Shown here: piece by piece, positions 16,892-25,588 of the stretch
Layout of the letters: each line of letters starts with the position of its first letter
Numbering within the stretch: the stretch's first letter is position 1
The notes under the pieces: generated by a model
Seen by the model: only the letters and a program-made list of their open reading frames with translations
What the model was told of the DNA's origin: nothing
The model's database searches: none
Source: Hassallia byssoidea VB512170
GTDB taxonomy: Bacteria > Cyanobacteriota > Cyanobacteriia > Cyanobacteriales > Nostocaceae
Assembly (NCBI RefSeq): GCF_000817785.2
Contig: NZ_JTCM02000033.1
Coordinates: forward strand, 1-59,149
Reading direction: 5' to 3'
DNA length: 59,149 nucleotides
Translations under genes and position numbers: made by a program

Positions 16892-17446
16892 ATGAATATA
16901 CTAGAAACAATTGACACTCCTGTAGGAAGCTACGCACCAGATTTTGAATTGCCAGGAATTGACAAACAAGTACACCATCTTCGGCGTTATCTTGAAAAGT
17001 TCCGTGCTGTCGGCGTCATTTCCATGTGCAACCAATGTCCTTATGTCAGGTTGTATATAGATAGGCTAAAAGAAATTCAAGCGGAATTTGCTCAACAAGG
17101 TTTTTCGCTGATTGGCATGAATGGCAGTGATGGCAATGAAAATCCGACGGAAAGCTTTGACAATATGCAAGCTTTTGCGCTCATGCATGAGTTGAACTTT
17201 CCCTATCTATGGGACTCTACTCAAGATACAAGCCGCAGCTTTGGAGCGCTGGTTACACCAATGGCTTTTTTAATAGATAAAGATGGTGTAGTCCGCTACA
17301 AAGGGCAAATTGATAATAACCCGCAAGATCCCCGGTCTGTGAAAGAGCAATATCTAAAAAACGCGCTCGCCTCTTTATTTCAAGGTCAAGAAGTTTACAT
17401 TACGCAAACTCCACCTGTTGGTACTCGCCTAATCTGGCGGAATTAG
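16892..17446 (+). CDS. Thioredoxin-family (AhpC/TSA-like) protein
   Basis: Protein of 184 aa with a redoxin fold. After APDFELPGIDK comes MCNQCPYVR, with a CxxC redox pair in the thioredoxin position. The later cis-Pro region is ALVTPMAFLIDKDGVVRYKG. This fits the widespread cyanobacterial thioredoxin-like/peroxiredoxin-like family; it is probably a cytosolic disulfide reductase. No signal peptide. It follows the agmatinase gene and precedes pyrH by about 70 nt in the same direction. Confidence 0.87.
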   Translation: MNILETIDTPVGSYAPDFELPGIDKQVHHLRRYLEKFRAVGVISMCNQCPYVRLYIDRLKEIQAEFAQQGFSLIGMNGSDGNENPTESFDNMQAFALMHELNFPYLWDSTQDTSRSFGALVTPMAFLIDKDGVVRYKGQIDNNPQDPRSVKEQYLKNALASLFQGQEVYITQTPPVGTRLIWRN

Positions 17447-17516
17447 AGACAGAAAGTCACGCCCACTGCTATCTTAAATTGGAGGCAATTGCAACTTTTT
17501 GATAAAGCGTAACTTC

Positions 17517-18245
17517 ATGGGAACGAATTACCGACGGGTTTTACTTAAACTGAGCGGTGAAGCCTTGATGGGCAACATGGGCTATGGAATTGATCCAGAA
17601 GTGGTGAAAGAAATAGCACAAGAGGTAGCAGAGGTGATAGCCACAGGCGTTCAGATCGCCATTGTTGTGGGCGGCGGTAATATTTTTCGTGGTGTGAAAG
17701 CGGCATCGGCGGGTATGGACCGGGCAAACGCTGACTACATCGGTATGATTGCCACGGTAATGAATGCCATGACACTGCAAGACTCGCTGGAACGAATAGG
17801 GGTACAGACGCGGGTACAAACTGCGATCGCTATGCAAGAAGTAGCCGAACCGTATATTCGTCGTCGTGCCATCCGTCATCTTGAAAAAGGACGGGTGGTA
17901 ATTTTTGGCGCTGGTTCTGGAAATCCTTTCTTTACCACTGATACAACTGCCGCATTAAGAGCCGCAGAAATTGATGCTGAAGTGATTTTTAAAGCCACCA
18001 AGGTAGACGGAGTGTACGATGCTGACCCCCATATCTATCCTGATGCCAAACGCTATCAAAGCCTTACTTACGCGCACGTTTTGGCTCAAGATTTGCGGGT
18101 AATGGATAGTACCGCGATTGCTATGTGTAAAGAAAATAACATTCCCATACTTGTATTTGATTTATCGGTGCGAGGTAACATTCAACGAGCAATTATGGGA
18201 GAATCTATCGGCACCCTTGTGGGAGGTTCTTGTGAAATTAGATGA
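17517..18245 (+). CDS. pyrH: UMP kinase
   Basis: Phosphorylates UMP to UDP, feeding pyrimidine nucleotides. Protein of 242 aa from [17 protein letters not shown], the family N-terminus; an upstream TTG would add six residues. Amino-acid-kinase landmarks include [27 protein letters not shown] and [13 protein letters not shown]. Its 3' end overlaps frr by 14 nt, the usual pyrH-frr pairing, so the two are translationally coupled. Confidence 0.96.
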   Translation: MGTNYRRVLLKLSGEALMGNMGYGIDPEVVKEIAQEVAEVIATGVQIAIVVGGGNIFRGVKAASAGMDRANADYIGMIATVMNAMTLQDSLERIGVQTRVQTAIAMQEVAEPYIRRRAIRHLEKGRVVIFGAGSGNPFFTTDTTAALRAAEIDAEVIFKATKVDGVYDADPHIYPDAKRYQSLTYAHVLAQDLRVMDSTAIAMCKENNIPILVFDLSVRGNIQRAIMGESIGTLVGGSCEIR

Positions 18246-18780
18246 AGCTGAGAGTACGATGCAAAAGACCGTTGAGTCAACTCAACGAGCTTTTAACACG
18301 ATTCGCACTGGTCGCGCCAATGCGAGTTTACTAGATAAGGTGATGGTGGACTACTACGGTTCTCCCACATCGATGAAATCACTGGCAAACATTAGCACGC
18401 CGGATTCGACAACGATCGCGATTCAGCCCTACGATCGCAATACCATGAACTTGATCGAAAAGGCAATTTCGATGTCGGATGTGGGTTTAACCCCCAGTAA
18501 CGACGGTTCGACAATTAGGCTGAATATTCCGCCTTTGACAAGCGATCGGCGTAAAGAATTTGTCAAACTCGCCGCCAAATATGCTGAAGAAGGGCGCGTT
18601 GCCATTCGCAACATCCGCCGCGATGCCCTAGACTCAATTCGCAAGCAGGAGAAAGCCTCGGAAATCTCTGAGGATGAAGCCAAAGACCAGCAAGACAAAT
18701 TGCAAAAACTAACCGACAAGTACACCGCCAAAATCGGCGACTTGTTGGTAGAAAAAGAAAAAGACATCACCACTGTCTAA
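18232..18780 (+). CDS. frr: Ribosome recycling factor
   Basis: Splits post-termination ribosomes together with EF-G. Protein of 182 aa starting at GTG ([16 protein letters not shown]). GGGAGG lies seven bases before this GTG, and the true family N-terminus begins here, well inside a longer open frame. Landmarks: [13 protein letters not shown], the IQPYD block and RNIRRDALD. The C-terminal coiled helix ends [10 protein letters not shown]. Overlaps the end of pyrH by 14 nt. Confidence 0.95.
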   Translation: MKLDEAESTMQKTVESTQRAFNTIRTGRANASLLDKVMVDYYGSPTSMKSLANISTPDSTTIAIQPYDRNTMNLIEKAISMSDVGLTPSNDGSTIRLNIPPLTSDRRKEFVKLAAKYAEEGRVAIRNIRRDALDSIRKQEKASEISEDEAKDQQDKLQKLTDKYTAKIGDLLVEKEKDITTV

Positions 18781-18792
18781 AGTGTGAAGTAT

Positions 18793-18843
18793 AAAGTATG
18801 AAGGCTGAAGGATAATCGATGAATTTTTCAACCTTCATACTTT
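18793..18843 (+). terminator. Inverted repeat after frr
   Basis: AAAGTATGAAGG pairs perfectly with CCTTCATACTTT (12 bp) across a 27-nt loop, starting 13 nt after the frr stop. Probable transcript end, though without a long T-run. The rest of the gap to 19248 shows no gene. Confidence 0.5.
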
Positions 18844-19248
18844 CTCACATGTTTATTAAAACTTTATGAAATATCGTAGAGCCTTGGCTAAAAATTTGTC
18901 ATCAGTAGAACTAATGAATTGTAATTTAGTAGCGGTTACACTCATTAAATAATTTAGATGACATCAAAAAAACATTTAAATTGTTTAAAGTTATCAGTGG
19001 AATTATCAGAAAAAAAGTATGGTATTGCACTGACAAGCAACCGGAATTAATCAACAGAGAAAATTTATATCCAAATATTTACGGATGAGCATAGTAGCTC
19101 TAGAAGAAAGATTTAGATCGGTTACACTGAAGGCTGTGAAAAATTTAGCAGCTAACCCCAAAATCAGTTAAAGTCTGGTCATATCTACTCGTAAAGTACA
19201 AATAAAAACGCAAAAATCAACGTTCTTCAGGAGCAAAAATTCAGCCAT

Positions 19249-20376
19249 ATGTATGATTGCATCATCGTCGGCGCCGGACCTGCTGGTGGAACAGCCGCTT
19301 ACCATTTAGCCAAGCAGGGACGTTCAGTATTAGTTTTAGAAAAAGAATCTTTGCCAAGATACAAACCCTGTGGTGGAGGGGTATCGCCTGCGATCGCCCA
19401 ATGGTTTGACTTTGATTTTAGCCCCGCAATTTCTCTGAAAGTGGACGAACTCCGCTTTACCTGGAAAATGGGCGACCCTGTAGAAACTAAAATAGCCACT
19501 ATCGAGCCAGTCTGGATGGTGCGACGCGACGTTTTTGACCATTTCTTAATTCAGCAAGCGCAAAAGCAAGGTGCTGAATTAAAAGACTCTACGGAAGTAA
19601 CTGGAATTGAATTCAAGAGCGACCATTGGCAAGTTAATACAGCTAACGGTCCGGTTACAGGTCGCTATTTAATCGCTGCTGACGGTGCCAAGGGACCGAT
19701 GGCGAAATGGTTAGGTTTCAAAGAACGCAAACGCCGTTTAGCAGGCGCTTTAGAGGCAGAAGTACCGGCAACTGTGGAGAATAAATCTACAATCCACTTT
19801 GAGTTTGGTATGGTCAAAAACGGCTATATCTGGAACTTTCCCAAAGCTGATGGTTATTCGATTGGTGTCGGTACTTTCATCGGTGGCGAACCTCAAGATT
19901 TTAAGAAAATTTTGGATGAGTACGGAAAAAGTTTTGGTCTAGATGTTAAAACTAGCAAGCAATACGGTCATCCTATTTGTTTATGGGATGGCAATCAAAA
20001 ACTGCATACCCAAAATGCGGTTTTGGCAGGAGAAGCTGCTTGTGTCGTCGATCCGATGACAGCAGAAGGTATTCGCCCTTCTATTTTTAGTGGTTTGTTA
20101 GCAGCTGGAGCGATTCATCAAGCGCTTTCTGGTGATGCGAACGCTTTAGAAAATTATTCGGAAGCGATCGGCGAACAATGGGGTGCTGATATGGCTTGGG
20201 CGCAAAAGTTAGCCGGCGCATTTTACCGCTTTCCCGGCGTTGGTTACAAGGTGGGTGTCAAGCGTCCTTCTGGTAGCCAAATTATGGGTAGAATTTTGTG
20301 TGGTGAATTGCGTTATGGCGACGTTGTGAATCGTGCGCTGAAGCGTTTGGTTCCCATTCCTGGTTTTGGCGGGTAA
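19249..20376 (+). CDS. Geranylgeranyl-reductase-family FAD oxidoreductase
   Basis: Protein of 375 aa. N-terminal Rossmann FAD motif GAGPAGGTAAYHL, then KPCGGGVSP as in ChlP-type geranylgeranyl reductases. The mid-protein block IAADGAKGPMAKWLG and the late GEAACVVDPMTAEGIRPS complete the FAD site. Enzymes of this family saturate isoprenoid chains of chlorophyll, tocopherol or lipids. It is shorter than typical ChlP (about 400 aa), so it is more likely a paralogue than the main chlorophyll enzyme. Monocistronic by spacing. Confidence 0.88.
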   Translation: MYDCIIVGAGPAGGTAAYHLAKQGRSVLVLEKESLPRYKPCGGGVSPAIAQWFDFDFSPAISLKVDELRFTWKMGDPVETKIATIEPVWMVRRDVFDHFLIQQAQKQGAELKDSTEVTGIEFKSDHWQVNTANGPVTGRYLIAADGAKGPMAKWLGFKERKRRLAGALEAEVPATVENKSTIHFEFGMVKNGYIWNFPKADGYSIGVGTFIGGEPQDFKKILDEYGKSFGLDVKTSKQYGHPICLWDGNQKLHTQNAVLAGEAACVVDPMTAEGIRPSIFSGLLAAGAIHQALSGDANALENYSEAIGEQWGADMAWAQKLAGAFYRFPGVGYKVGVKRPSGSQIMGRILCGELRYGDVVNRALKRLVPIPGFGG

Positions 20377-20379
20377 TTG

Positions 20380-20440
20380 AGAGTTAGGAGTTAGGAGTTA
20401 GGAGTGATGAGTTATTTACTTTTAACTCCTAACTTCTATT
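20380..20440. repeat. TTAGGAG repeat with inverted partner
   Basis: AGTTAGG-type heptamer units are followed after a T-rich spacer by AACTCCTAACTTC, which is complementary, between the convergent flavoprotein and CHAT genes. Likely folds as a hairpin. Confidence 0.6.
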
Positions 20441-20483
20441 GACTAAGCTGGTGGAATTAAGCTTTTTACTCTAAAGTATTAAT

Positions 20484-21386
20484 TTAATTTGCTTTATTGT
20501 GTGGGTTTCTTGCTTTGAGCACTGGAATTAAAGATGCGGAAATGCCTCCTAGGGCAATATCCACACAACCAAATTCATAAGCATCTTCATAGGATCTATC
20601 AGCACCAAGGGCATCATAAAACGCCACGGCAAATTCAATCGCCGCCCGATCGCCTATTGCTCGATTCATACCAATCACATAATCAACGTGTTGGGCGATA
20701 GCTTCAGCTTGCGCCTCATTATAGCAAGCATTTAACAAGACACATTCTATACTGTCAAATAACTCAAATAGCCCCGCCAGTGCCTTACTTTTGACTAGCT
20801 GGATTTGTCCTGAGTTATTCTCCAAAGCTAAACCTTGACTCCCCGCTCCATGTCCGCTAAAATGCACAATCTCAGGTTTGTAATCCAACAAAGCACGCCG
20901 CAAATCGTTAGAACGCACTGCCCATTTGCTGATGATTTGAAATCGATCTCGGCTTCTGGAGCGTTCCAACGCTGCCTCAATTTCTCGTACTTCCTCATCC
21001 AGACGCAGCTGATTTGTATTCGTGGGGTTTGCTGATAGAATTAGGATTTTTTTGAGACGAGGACTTTGAACTTGGGCTTCTTCCTCAGGTACAGAGTCAA
21101 ATTTCAGAACAGGAATAGGTTTTTTATAAATAACTGGTTGAAGATGTTCTGGAATACCCTGTAGTTGAATTTCTACACAGCCAAACTTATAAGCGTCTTC
21201 AATAGAACGATTTGCCGCTAAAGCCTTATAAAAACCAACTGCAAAAGCGATCGCTGCTTTATCGCCGATAGCGTCATTCATCCCAATTACAAAGGGGATG
21301 TGTTGGGCAATTGCTTTTGCCTGTATTTCAGAATAGCAGGCATTCAACACTACACAATTAACTTGCAATGAGAATAACTTGAACAT
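20484..21386 (-). CDS. CHAT-domain C-terminal fragment (downstream of the amber codon)
   Basis: First usable ATG after the stop gives 300 aa. It lacks the His-containing half of CHAT-1 but keeps its NACYSE cysteine motif. CHAT-2 is complete: LKKILILSANP, PEIVHFSGHG with the catalytic His, and CVLLNACYNE with the catalytic Cys. If translated on its own it could still give an active second CHAT protease. No convincing ribosome-binding site precedes this ATG, which argues that it is simply the tail of the broken gene. Confidence 0.55.
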   Translation of the reverse strand: MFKLFSLQVNCVVLNACYSEIQAKAIAQHIPFVIGMNDAIGDKAAIAFAVGFYKALAANRSIEDAYKFGCVEIQLQGIPEHLQPVIYKKPIPVLKFDSVPEEEAQVQSPRLKKILILSANPTNTNQLRLDEEVREIEAALERSRSRDRFQIISKWAVRSNDLRRALLDYKPEIVHFSGHGAGSQGLALENNSGQIQLVKSKALAGLFELFDSIECVLLNACYNEAQAEAIAQHVDYVIGMNRAIGDRAAIEFAVAFYDALGADRSYEDAYEFGCVDIALGGISASLIPVLKARNPHNKAN

Positions 21387-21536
21387 TGCAGCTAAAGCAT
21401 CAGGTTTAACAGGCTGAACTTTGCCTATTTCATTTTCAAAACATAGTTCACCAGTACTCTTACCATGTCCAGAAAAGTGTAGAATCTGCGGTTGAATATC
21501 AAATATCGCCTGTGTGATATCCCCGACGCGGACTGA

Positions 21537-22460
21537 CTATTGCTGCTCTAATTGATACTTATCTGATTTGGCTATTTGCAGCCTTGCTTTGATATCGCGC
21601 AACTCTTGAAATAAACGCAACCGAGCTTCGTCACTCGGATCGGCTGCTAAAAACAGGATTTTTATTGGCAAAGAAACTGGAACTTTGGCTGGTTCCTCAA
21701 GTACAGAGTCAAATCCCAAGCGATCGCCAAAATCTTGAGTTGATTCGGAATTTTCCTCTATTTGTCTAATTAGCGATTCCGGAATTGATAAGTTGAGTCC
21801 CGAAACTTCTAGCTTGTCTCCCGCTTTTGCAACTTGACTTAACTCAGTTACCGCTTTTGTCGTCTTGCCACGAACAAAACTTGCCATACCACGAGTATAA
21901 ATCAACAGTGGCTCAAACCCAGCCAATGGTTCTGCAAAAGTCTCTACAACAGATGCCATGCGAACCCACTCTGCTTTTTCCTTCAATTTCAACTTGGCAA
22001 GAGTAGATGCAATTTCCCGTGCGGCTTCACCAGGTCTTGTATACGCTAAAGCTGTCCAAGTCTGAACTTGAGCAAAATCACGCATATCTGGATCGTGACT
22101 CTCAAGCTGTTGTTTTACATAGACAAGCAAAAAATCAGACAATTCATGAATTCGCTTTTCGCCAAAGCGGGGATTAACTTTCAATTCCCTCAGCAGTGCA
22201 TTTCGCACCTCTGTTTCCATCTCATAGAGTTCATATCCCACTTCATCACAAAGGCTGGAAAGTAACAAATCTGCCACGGCAAGCCAGGGAATTTTCAGTG
22301 CTTCACCGTGAATATCGCGTTGAAAATTCGCCCACAAGCGATAAAGCAAATCGGGTGTCAGCGCTAAGGGAAAAGCAGCATGATAAGCGAAATGAAGATG
22401 CGCTTCACCAAAGCGTTGGTGAAAAGCTTCTATTCTACGAGTGACGACTTCTGGCTTCAT
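21537..22460 (-). CDS. Conserved N-terminal domain fragment of the CHAT effector
   Basis: Encodes 307 aa. Residues 1-250 match a domain that I associate with cyanobacterial proteins carrying trypsin, caspase/CHAT or repeat domains in vWA-MoxR loci (the VMAP component). It includes FGEAHLHFAYHAAFPLAL, DLLLSSLCDEVGYELYEME and ETFAEPLAGFEPLLIYTRGM. The CHAT domain begins about residue 265 (ILFLAADPSDEARLRL) and is cut off by the TAG. Starts 8 nt after the stop of the gene at 22469-23125, so it is co-transcribed with it. Confidence 0.7.
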   Translation of the reverse strand: MKPEVVTRRIEAFHQRFGEAHLHFAYHAAFPLALTPDLLYRLWANFQRDIHGEALKIPWLAVADLLLSSLCDEVGYELYEMETEVRNALLRELKVNPRFGEKRIHELSDFLLVYVKQQLESHDPDMRDFAQVQTWTALAYTRPGEAAREIASTLAKLKLKEKAEWVRMASVVETFAEPLAGFEPLLIYTRGMASFVRGKTTKAVTELSQVAKAGDKLEVSGLNLSIPESLIRQIEENSESTQDFGDRLGFDSVLEEPAKVPVSLPIKILFLAADPSDEARLRLFQELRDIKARLQIAKSDKYQLEQQ

Positions 22461-22468
22461 CTGCTTCT

Positions 22469-23125
22469 CTAAACTAAAGTTTTCGATAAAGAACCCTCAA
22501 AGGGTTGCAATAAAATTCCGAGAATCTTATCAACCGCATTAATGTAATATTCGATCGCGTCGATGTACAATATATTTTGTTCTAAAGTCAAAAACTTCCA
22601 GCTAGTTCCAGTTGTAACTGCTCCATAAATTACTTTAATATCACTTCCTGTTTGATTAAATATTTGAGCAGCAACCATTGTGGCAGCGCATTGTCCAAGC
22701 CCTGCGATTATGTTTTCATTTTTCGCCTCAATCACTGTAACCACTGGAGCGCTGATAAAATATTGCTCATTAGATGCGCTGAGGATAAAGTCACAAAAAC
22801 CTGATAGTCCTTGAGCGGGATCAACATTAAATTCTGTCCCAGAAAATAACCCAATCCGATAATTCAACTGTCGCCTAACCTCAGATAAAATCGGAGCAAT
22901 GAGAAACTCAGAACGGGCTTTTTCGCTGTTAATAGCAGTTGCCAAAGTTAGATTTTCAGCCAGCACCCGTTGTAGTAAATCAGATGGCTGTACCCCCGCG
23001 ACATTCCCAAACAAATTTCGAGTCTCGTCCAGAGTTAAGCCAAATGCATTTCTTGCTTTAACGAGAGTAAAATCACTGTATGCCATAAAAAGAGCGTAGA
23101 AGCTTTGCTTCTTGTCGCTAGACAT
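22469..23125 (-). CDS. PD-(D/E)XK nuclease-like protein
   Basis: Protein of 218 aa. The middle fits the PD-(D/E)XK core: Glu73 in RSEFLIAPIL, Asp112 in GFCDFIL, and E-x-K (133-135) in VVTVIEAKNEN, followed by GLGQC. Families like this are common as hypothetical proteins in filamentous cyanobacteria. Nuclease activity is inferred from the motif alone. It lies between the vWA gene (11 nt upstream) and the CHAT effector (8 nt downstream), so it is part of the island operon. Confidence 0.65.
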   Translation of the reverse strand: MSSDKKQSFYALFMAYSDFTLVKARNAFGLTLDETRNLFGNVAGVQPSDLLQRVLAENLTLATAINSEKARSEFLIAPILSEVRRQLNYRIGLFSGTEFNVDPAQGLSGFCDFILSASNEQYFISAPVVTVIEAKNENIIAGLGQCAATMVAAQIFNQTGSDIKVIYGAVTTGTSWKFLTLEQNILYIDAIEYYINAVDKILGILLQPFEGSLSKTLV

Positions 23126-23136
23126 CGCGTTCTATT

Positions 23137-24267
23137 TTAATTGTGTAGCATCGCTTGCCGTCCTCGCAAAACATCGATCGCACTATCCAACCCCTGACGA
23201 CTCAATTCAAACATCGGCACTAAACGCGCAATTTCACCCGCTGTTGTCCCAAACCATCGCTCTGTCGCCATCGGATTGACCCATGCTATATAACGAACTC
23301 GTTGTTTTAGTTGGTATAAAAACTTTTCTGTCAACTCTAGCCTTTCTAAGCTATAACCACCCCGCGCTGCCCCCGCATCACTAAAAATCAACACAGTCGA
23401 GCATTCTGGACGCAACTGAGCCAGAAAATCTGATACGGGTTCAGCTTTTTGGCGGGCAGTGTCTCTGTAAATATACTTTGTTGGGCAGTTGTGAAAGTAA
23501 TAAATACCAGCTTTTCCCAAACGTCCTCCCCGCACCGCAGTTTCCGCTAACCGCTGCGATAAAGCGTGAAAAGGCACCATTGAGCCTTTTTGGTCAATCA
23601 GTAACTGTAATTCTGTGCGATTTACTCGACTGGGAACCATTACAGGTTCTAGCAAAACTCCCTGTTGTCCAATCCGCTCAATTGTTGCTTCTACATCTAA
23701 TGTGGGCAACCCTTCCCGCACGAAACGCCGTAAATGTCGCCAGCTTTGCTTCATCTGGCGTCGGGTTACGGGAAAATACTCATCATTTTGGGTGAAGCGA
23801 TTCTCGGCAATTTCATCATAACTGCTAGTAGTAATTTGTACGGCTTCAGCTACTTGCATTTCATCTTCTACTTCGATTAATTCTGATGAAACGGGTACGG
23901 AAGCTGCTGTATTTTCGGCTTGTTCGAGTTTGGGTTGAGAACTGGGCTTAATAGTTTTTGTGTCCGAACTGTCGGGTTTTTCCGGTGAGGTGGGAGTAAA
24001 AGCGCTGTTGGTGGATACGCTGATTACTTGTTGAAAGTGATAGTTAAACAGGTGTTCTTCGTCCTTCGATTTCACCCACAAAGTACGGCAAAGTTCCGCT
24101 AATGCGTCTTGGTTAGTTGTGCCAAAGCCTTTTTGTAAAGCTTCTAGAATCAGGCGATACTCATCAATGCCCAGTGGTAAACCTGCCTCTCGCAGCCGCG
24201 TGAAGAGGTCAAGTAGGGGTAATTCTTCTTGGGTAGTGGTAGCTAATTGCACTTGGGCTGCTTCCAT
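23137..24267 (-). CDS. vWA-domain protein (SAV_2336/CoxE-like) partner of MoxR
   Basis: Protein of 376 aa from MEAAQVQLATTTQEE. Residues 15-80 are a conserved helical N-terminus (LFTRLREAGLPLGIDEYRLI). About 95-165 is a polar linker. A vWA-like domain follows, with a degenerate metal-site motif LLIDQKGSM (Asp225, Ser229) and FSDAGAARGG (Asp297). The frame stays open upstream through a 21-bp tandem repeat, which would add 83 residues of a CDCHPMQ heptad. I place the start after the repeat, because the repeat is also open in other frames and no ribosome site marks a longer start. In vWA-MoxR systems this protein works with the AAA+ ATPase. Confidence 0.75.
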   Translation of the reverse strand: MEAAQVQLATTTQEELPLLDLFTRLREAGLPLGIDEYRLILEALQKGFGTTNQDALAELCRTLWVKSKDEEHLFNYHFQQVISVSTNSAFTPTSPEKPDSSDTKTIKPSSQPKLEQAENTAASVPVSSELIEVEDEMQVAEAVQITTSSYDEIAENRFTQNDEYFPVTRRQMKQSWRHLRRFVREGLPTLDVEATIERIGQQGVLLEPVMVPSRVNRTELQLLIDQKGSMVPFHALSQRLAETAVRGGRLGKAGIYYFHNCPTKYIYRDTARQKAEPVSDFLAQLRPECSTVLIFSDAGAARGGYSLERLELTEKFLYQLKQRVRYIAWVNPMATERWFGTTAGEIARLVPMFELSRQGLDSAIDVLRGRQAMLHN

Positions 24268-24271
24268 TTGT

Positions 24272-24502
24272 ATCGGGTGACAATCGCATTGCATCGGGTG
24301 ACAATCGCATTGCATCGGGTGACAATCGCATTGCATCGGGATGCAATCGCATTGCATCGGGTGACAATCGCATTGCATCGGGTGACAATCGCATTGCATC
24401 GAGTGACAATCGCATTGCATCGGGATGCAATCGCATTGCATCGGGTGACAATCGCATTGCATCGAGTGACAATCGCATTGCATCGAGTGACAATCGCATT
24501 GC
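24272..24502. repeat. 21-bp tandem repeat, 11 copies, at the vWA gene start
   Basis: Eleven contiguous units of ATCGGGTGACAATCGCATTG(C), with variants GAGTGACA and GGATGCAA in the middle. No spacers, so not a CRISPR. Since 21 is a multiple of three, reading frames stay open on both strands. On the minus strand one frame gives a CDCHPMQ repeat fused to the vWA protein. Confidence 0.95.
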
Positions 24503-24567
24503 ACTCTTGAGTGCAAAATTTAATTTGCTACGAATTAATGAAATGCTGTACTAAGAATAACTTGCAT

Positions 24568-24603
24568 TTTCTCGTTCCCAGCCTCAAGGCTGGGAACGAG
24601 AAA
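24568..24603. repeat. Palindrome between MoxR and vWA genes
   Basis: Perfect 16-bp arms (TTTCTCGTTCCCAGCC and its complement) with a 4-nt loop, 28 nt after the MoxR stop. It resembles a dispersed cyanobacterial palindrome and could weaken transcription into the vWA gene. Confidence 0.7.
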
Positions 24604-24631
24604 TAACACGGTACACACATTAATATAATAT

Positions 24632-25588
24632 TCATTGCGATCGCTCTTCACTATAACGTCGGTAATCATCCCAACTTTTCAGCAACACCCCAGGATACAA
24701 AAGTTCTGTTTTCAACTTGCTGAGAATTTCGTCGTCGGAATTGTGCTTGAGTAGCATGTCGATCCAGTCCATCAACTCGCTGGTACTCACCTTTTTGCCT
24801 GCGTCTCCTTTGTCTTGTTGCATCTGGTTGCGAAGATTGATGAAGCGATCAATAATTGCATCCAGTAATGCTAAACGCGGATCGGGGAAAGAAAAGCGAG
24901 CTTTAATTATCTTTATCAAATCCTCTCGCTGCGGAAATTTGACGTAGTGGAACAAACACCGACGCAAAAAAGCATCGGGCAAGTCTTTCTCGTCGTTACT
25001 TGTAATAAAAACTATCGGTGTCACTTTCGCTTGAACTTTCTTGATGGGGCTAGTTTGTTTAACCTCTATTACCTCAAACCGTTTCTCATCAAGCTCTAAC
25101 AGCAAATCATTGGGAAAGTCGATATCAGCTTTATCAATTTCATCAATCAGTACAACTGTGCGGCGCTCGTTGCGAAAAGCACGTCCTAGCGGTCCCCATT
25201 CAACGTAAGCATCAGCATTTTTCGCTTGTTCTGCGGCGTCTTTATCTATCCCAGAAGCAGCAAGTTGTGCATCTCGCAACCTGCCAACTGCATCATAAGT
25301 ATACAGCCCATCCCGCGCTCGACTGGTAGATTTGACGTACCAAGCTTCATAAGGTAAACCCAACTCGTAAGCGACAGCACGCGCTAACTTTGTTTTGCCA
25401 GAACCGGGTTCACCTTTTAATAATAAAGGACGTTCGAGAGCGATCGCTAAATTCACTGCCTCTACCAATTTCTCACCGGGCAAATATGGATACAAAAGTT
25501 GCCCCGTCAGCTTATCTTGCTCTTTTGGTTTCGGCTGTTTATCCTTGTCACCAGTGTATTTCAGTCGCTCGTCTACAGCTTTAACCAC
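24632..25588 (-). CDS. MoxR-family AAA+ ATPase
   Basis: Protein of 318 aa. Walker A is GEPGSGKTKLA (59-69), Walker B is VVLIDEIDKAD (145-155), sensor 1 is PIVFITSNDEKDLPDAFLRR. The insert before Walker B and the C-terminal lid fit the MoxR branch, whose members pair with vWA proteins to remodel targets. Its start overlaps the stop of the inactive-STAND gene by 16 nt and the vWA gene lies downstream, so this is a MoxR-vWA pair in one operon. Confidence 0.9.
   Translation of the reverse strand: MVKAVDERLKYTGDKDKQPKPKEQDKLTGQLLYPYLPGEKLVEAVNLAIALERPLLLKGEPGSGKTKLARAVAYELGLPYEAWYVKSTSRARDGLYTYDAVGRLRDAQLAASGIDKDAAEQAKNADAYVEWGPLGRAFRNERRTVVLIDEIDKADIDFPNDLLLELDEKRFEVIEVKQTSPIKKVQAKVTPIVFITSNDEKDLPDAFLRRCLFHYVKFPQREDLIKIIKARFSFPDPRLALLDAIIDRFINLRNQMQQDKGDAGKKVSTSELMDWIDMLLKHNSDDEILSKLKTELLYPGVLLKSWDDYRRYSEERSQ

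Larger units (their letters stand above)
20484..22460 (-). pseudogene. VMAP-type effector gene: conserved N-terminal domain plus two CHAT domains, split by one amber codon
   Basis: Read through, this is one 659-codon frame. Codon 308 (21537-21539) is TAG. The frame is open on both sides, and the paralogue at 26572-27390 has GAG (Glu) at the same place in the same sequence context. The reconstructed protein has a conserved cyanobacterial N-terminal domain (about 250 aa, YHAAFPLALTPDLLYRLWAN). CHAT-1 (HFSGHG, NACYSE) and CHAT-2 (HFSGHG, NACYNE) follow. CHAT domains are caspase-like Cys proteases. Either the gene is a young pseudogene, the stop is read through, or the assembly has an error here. 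Confidence 0.75.

Noticed and set aside
20484-22460. Frameshift as cause of the split CHAT gene
   Set aside because: Codons on both sides of the TAG stay in the same frame as the paralogue, so it is a nonsense change, not a frameshift.
24272-24502. Possible CRISPR array
   Set aside because: The 21-bp units are directly joined, with no unique spacers and no cas genes nearby; it is a simple tandem repeat.
24247-24510. Plus-strand ORF of heptad peptides (RVTIALH)
   Set aside because: It is only the reverse reading of the 21-bp repeat array; any frame without a stop in the unit stays open.
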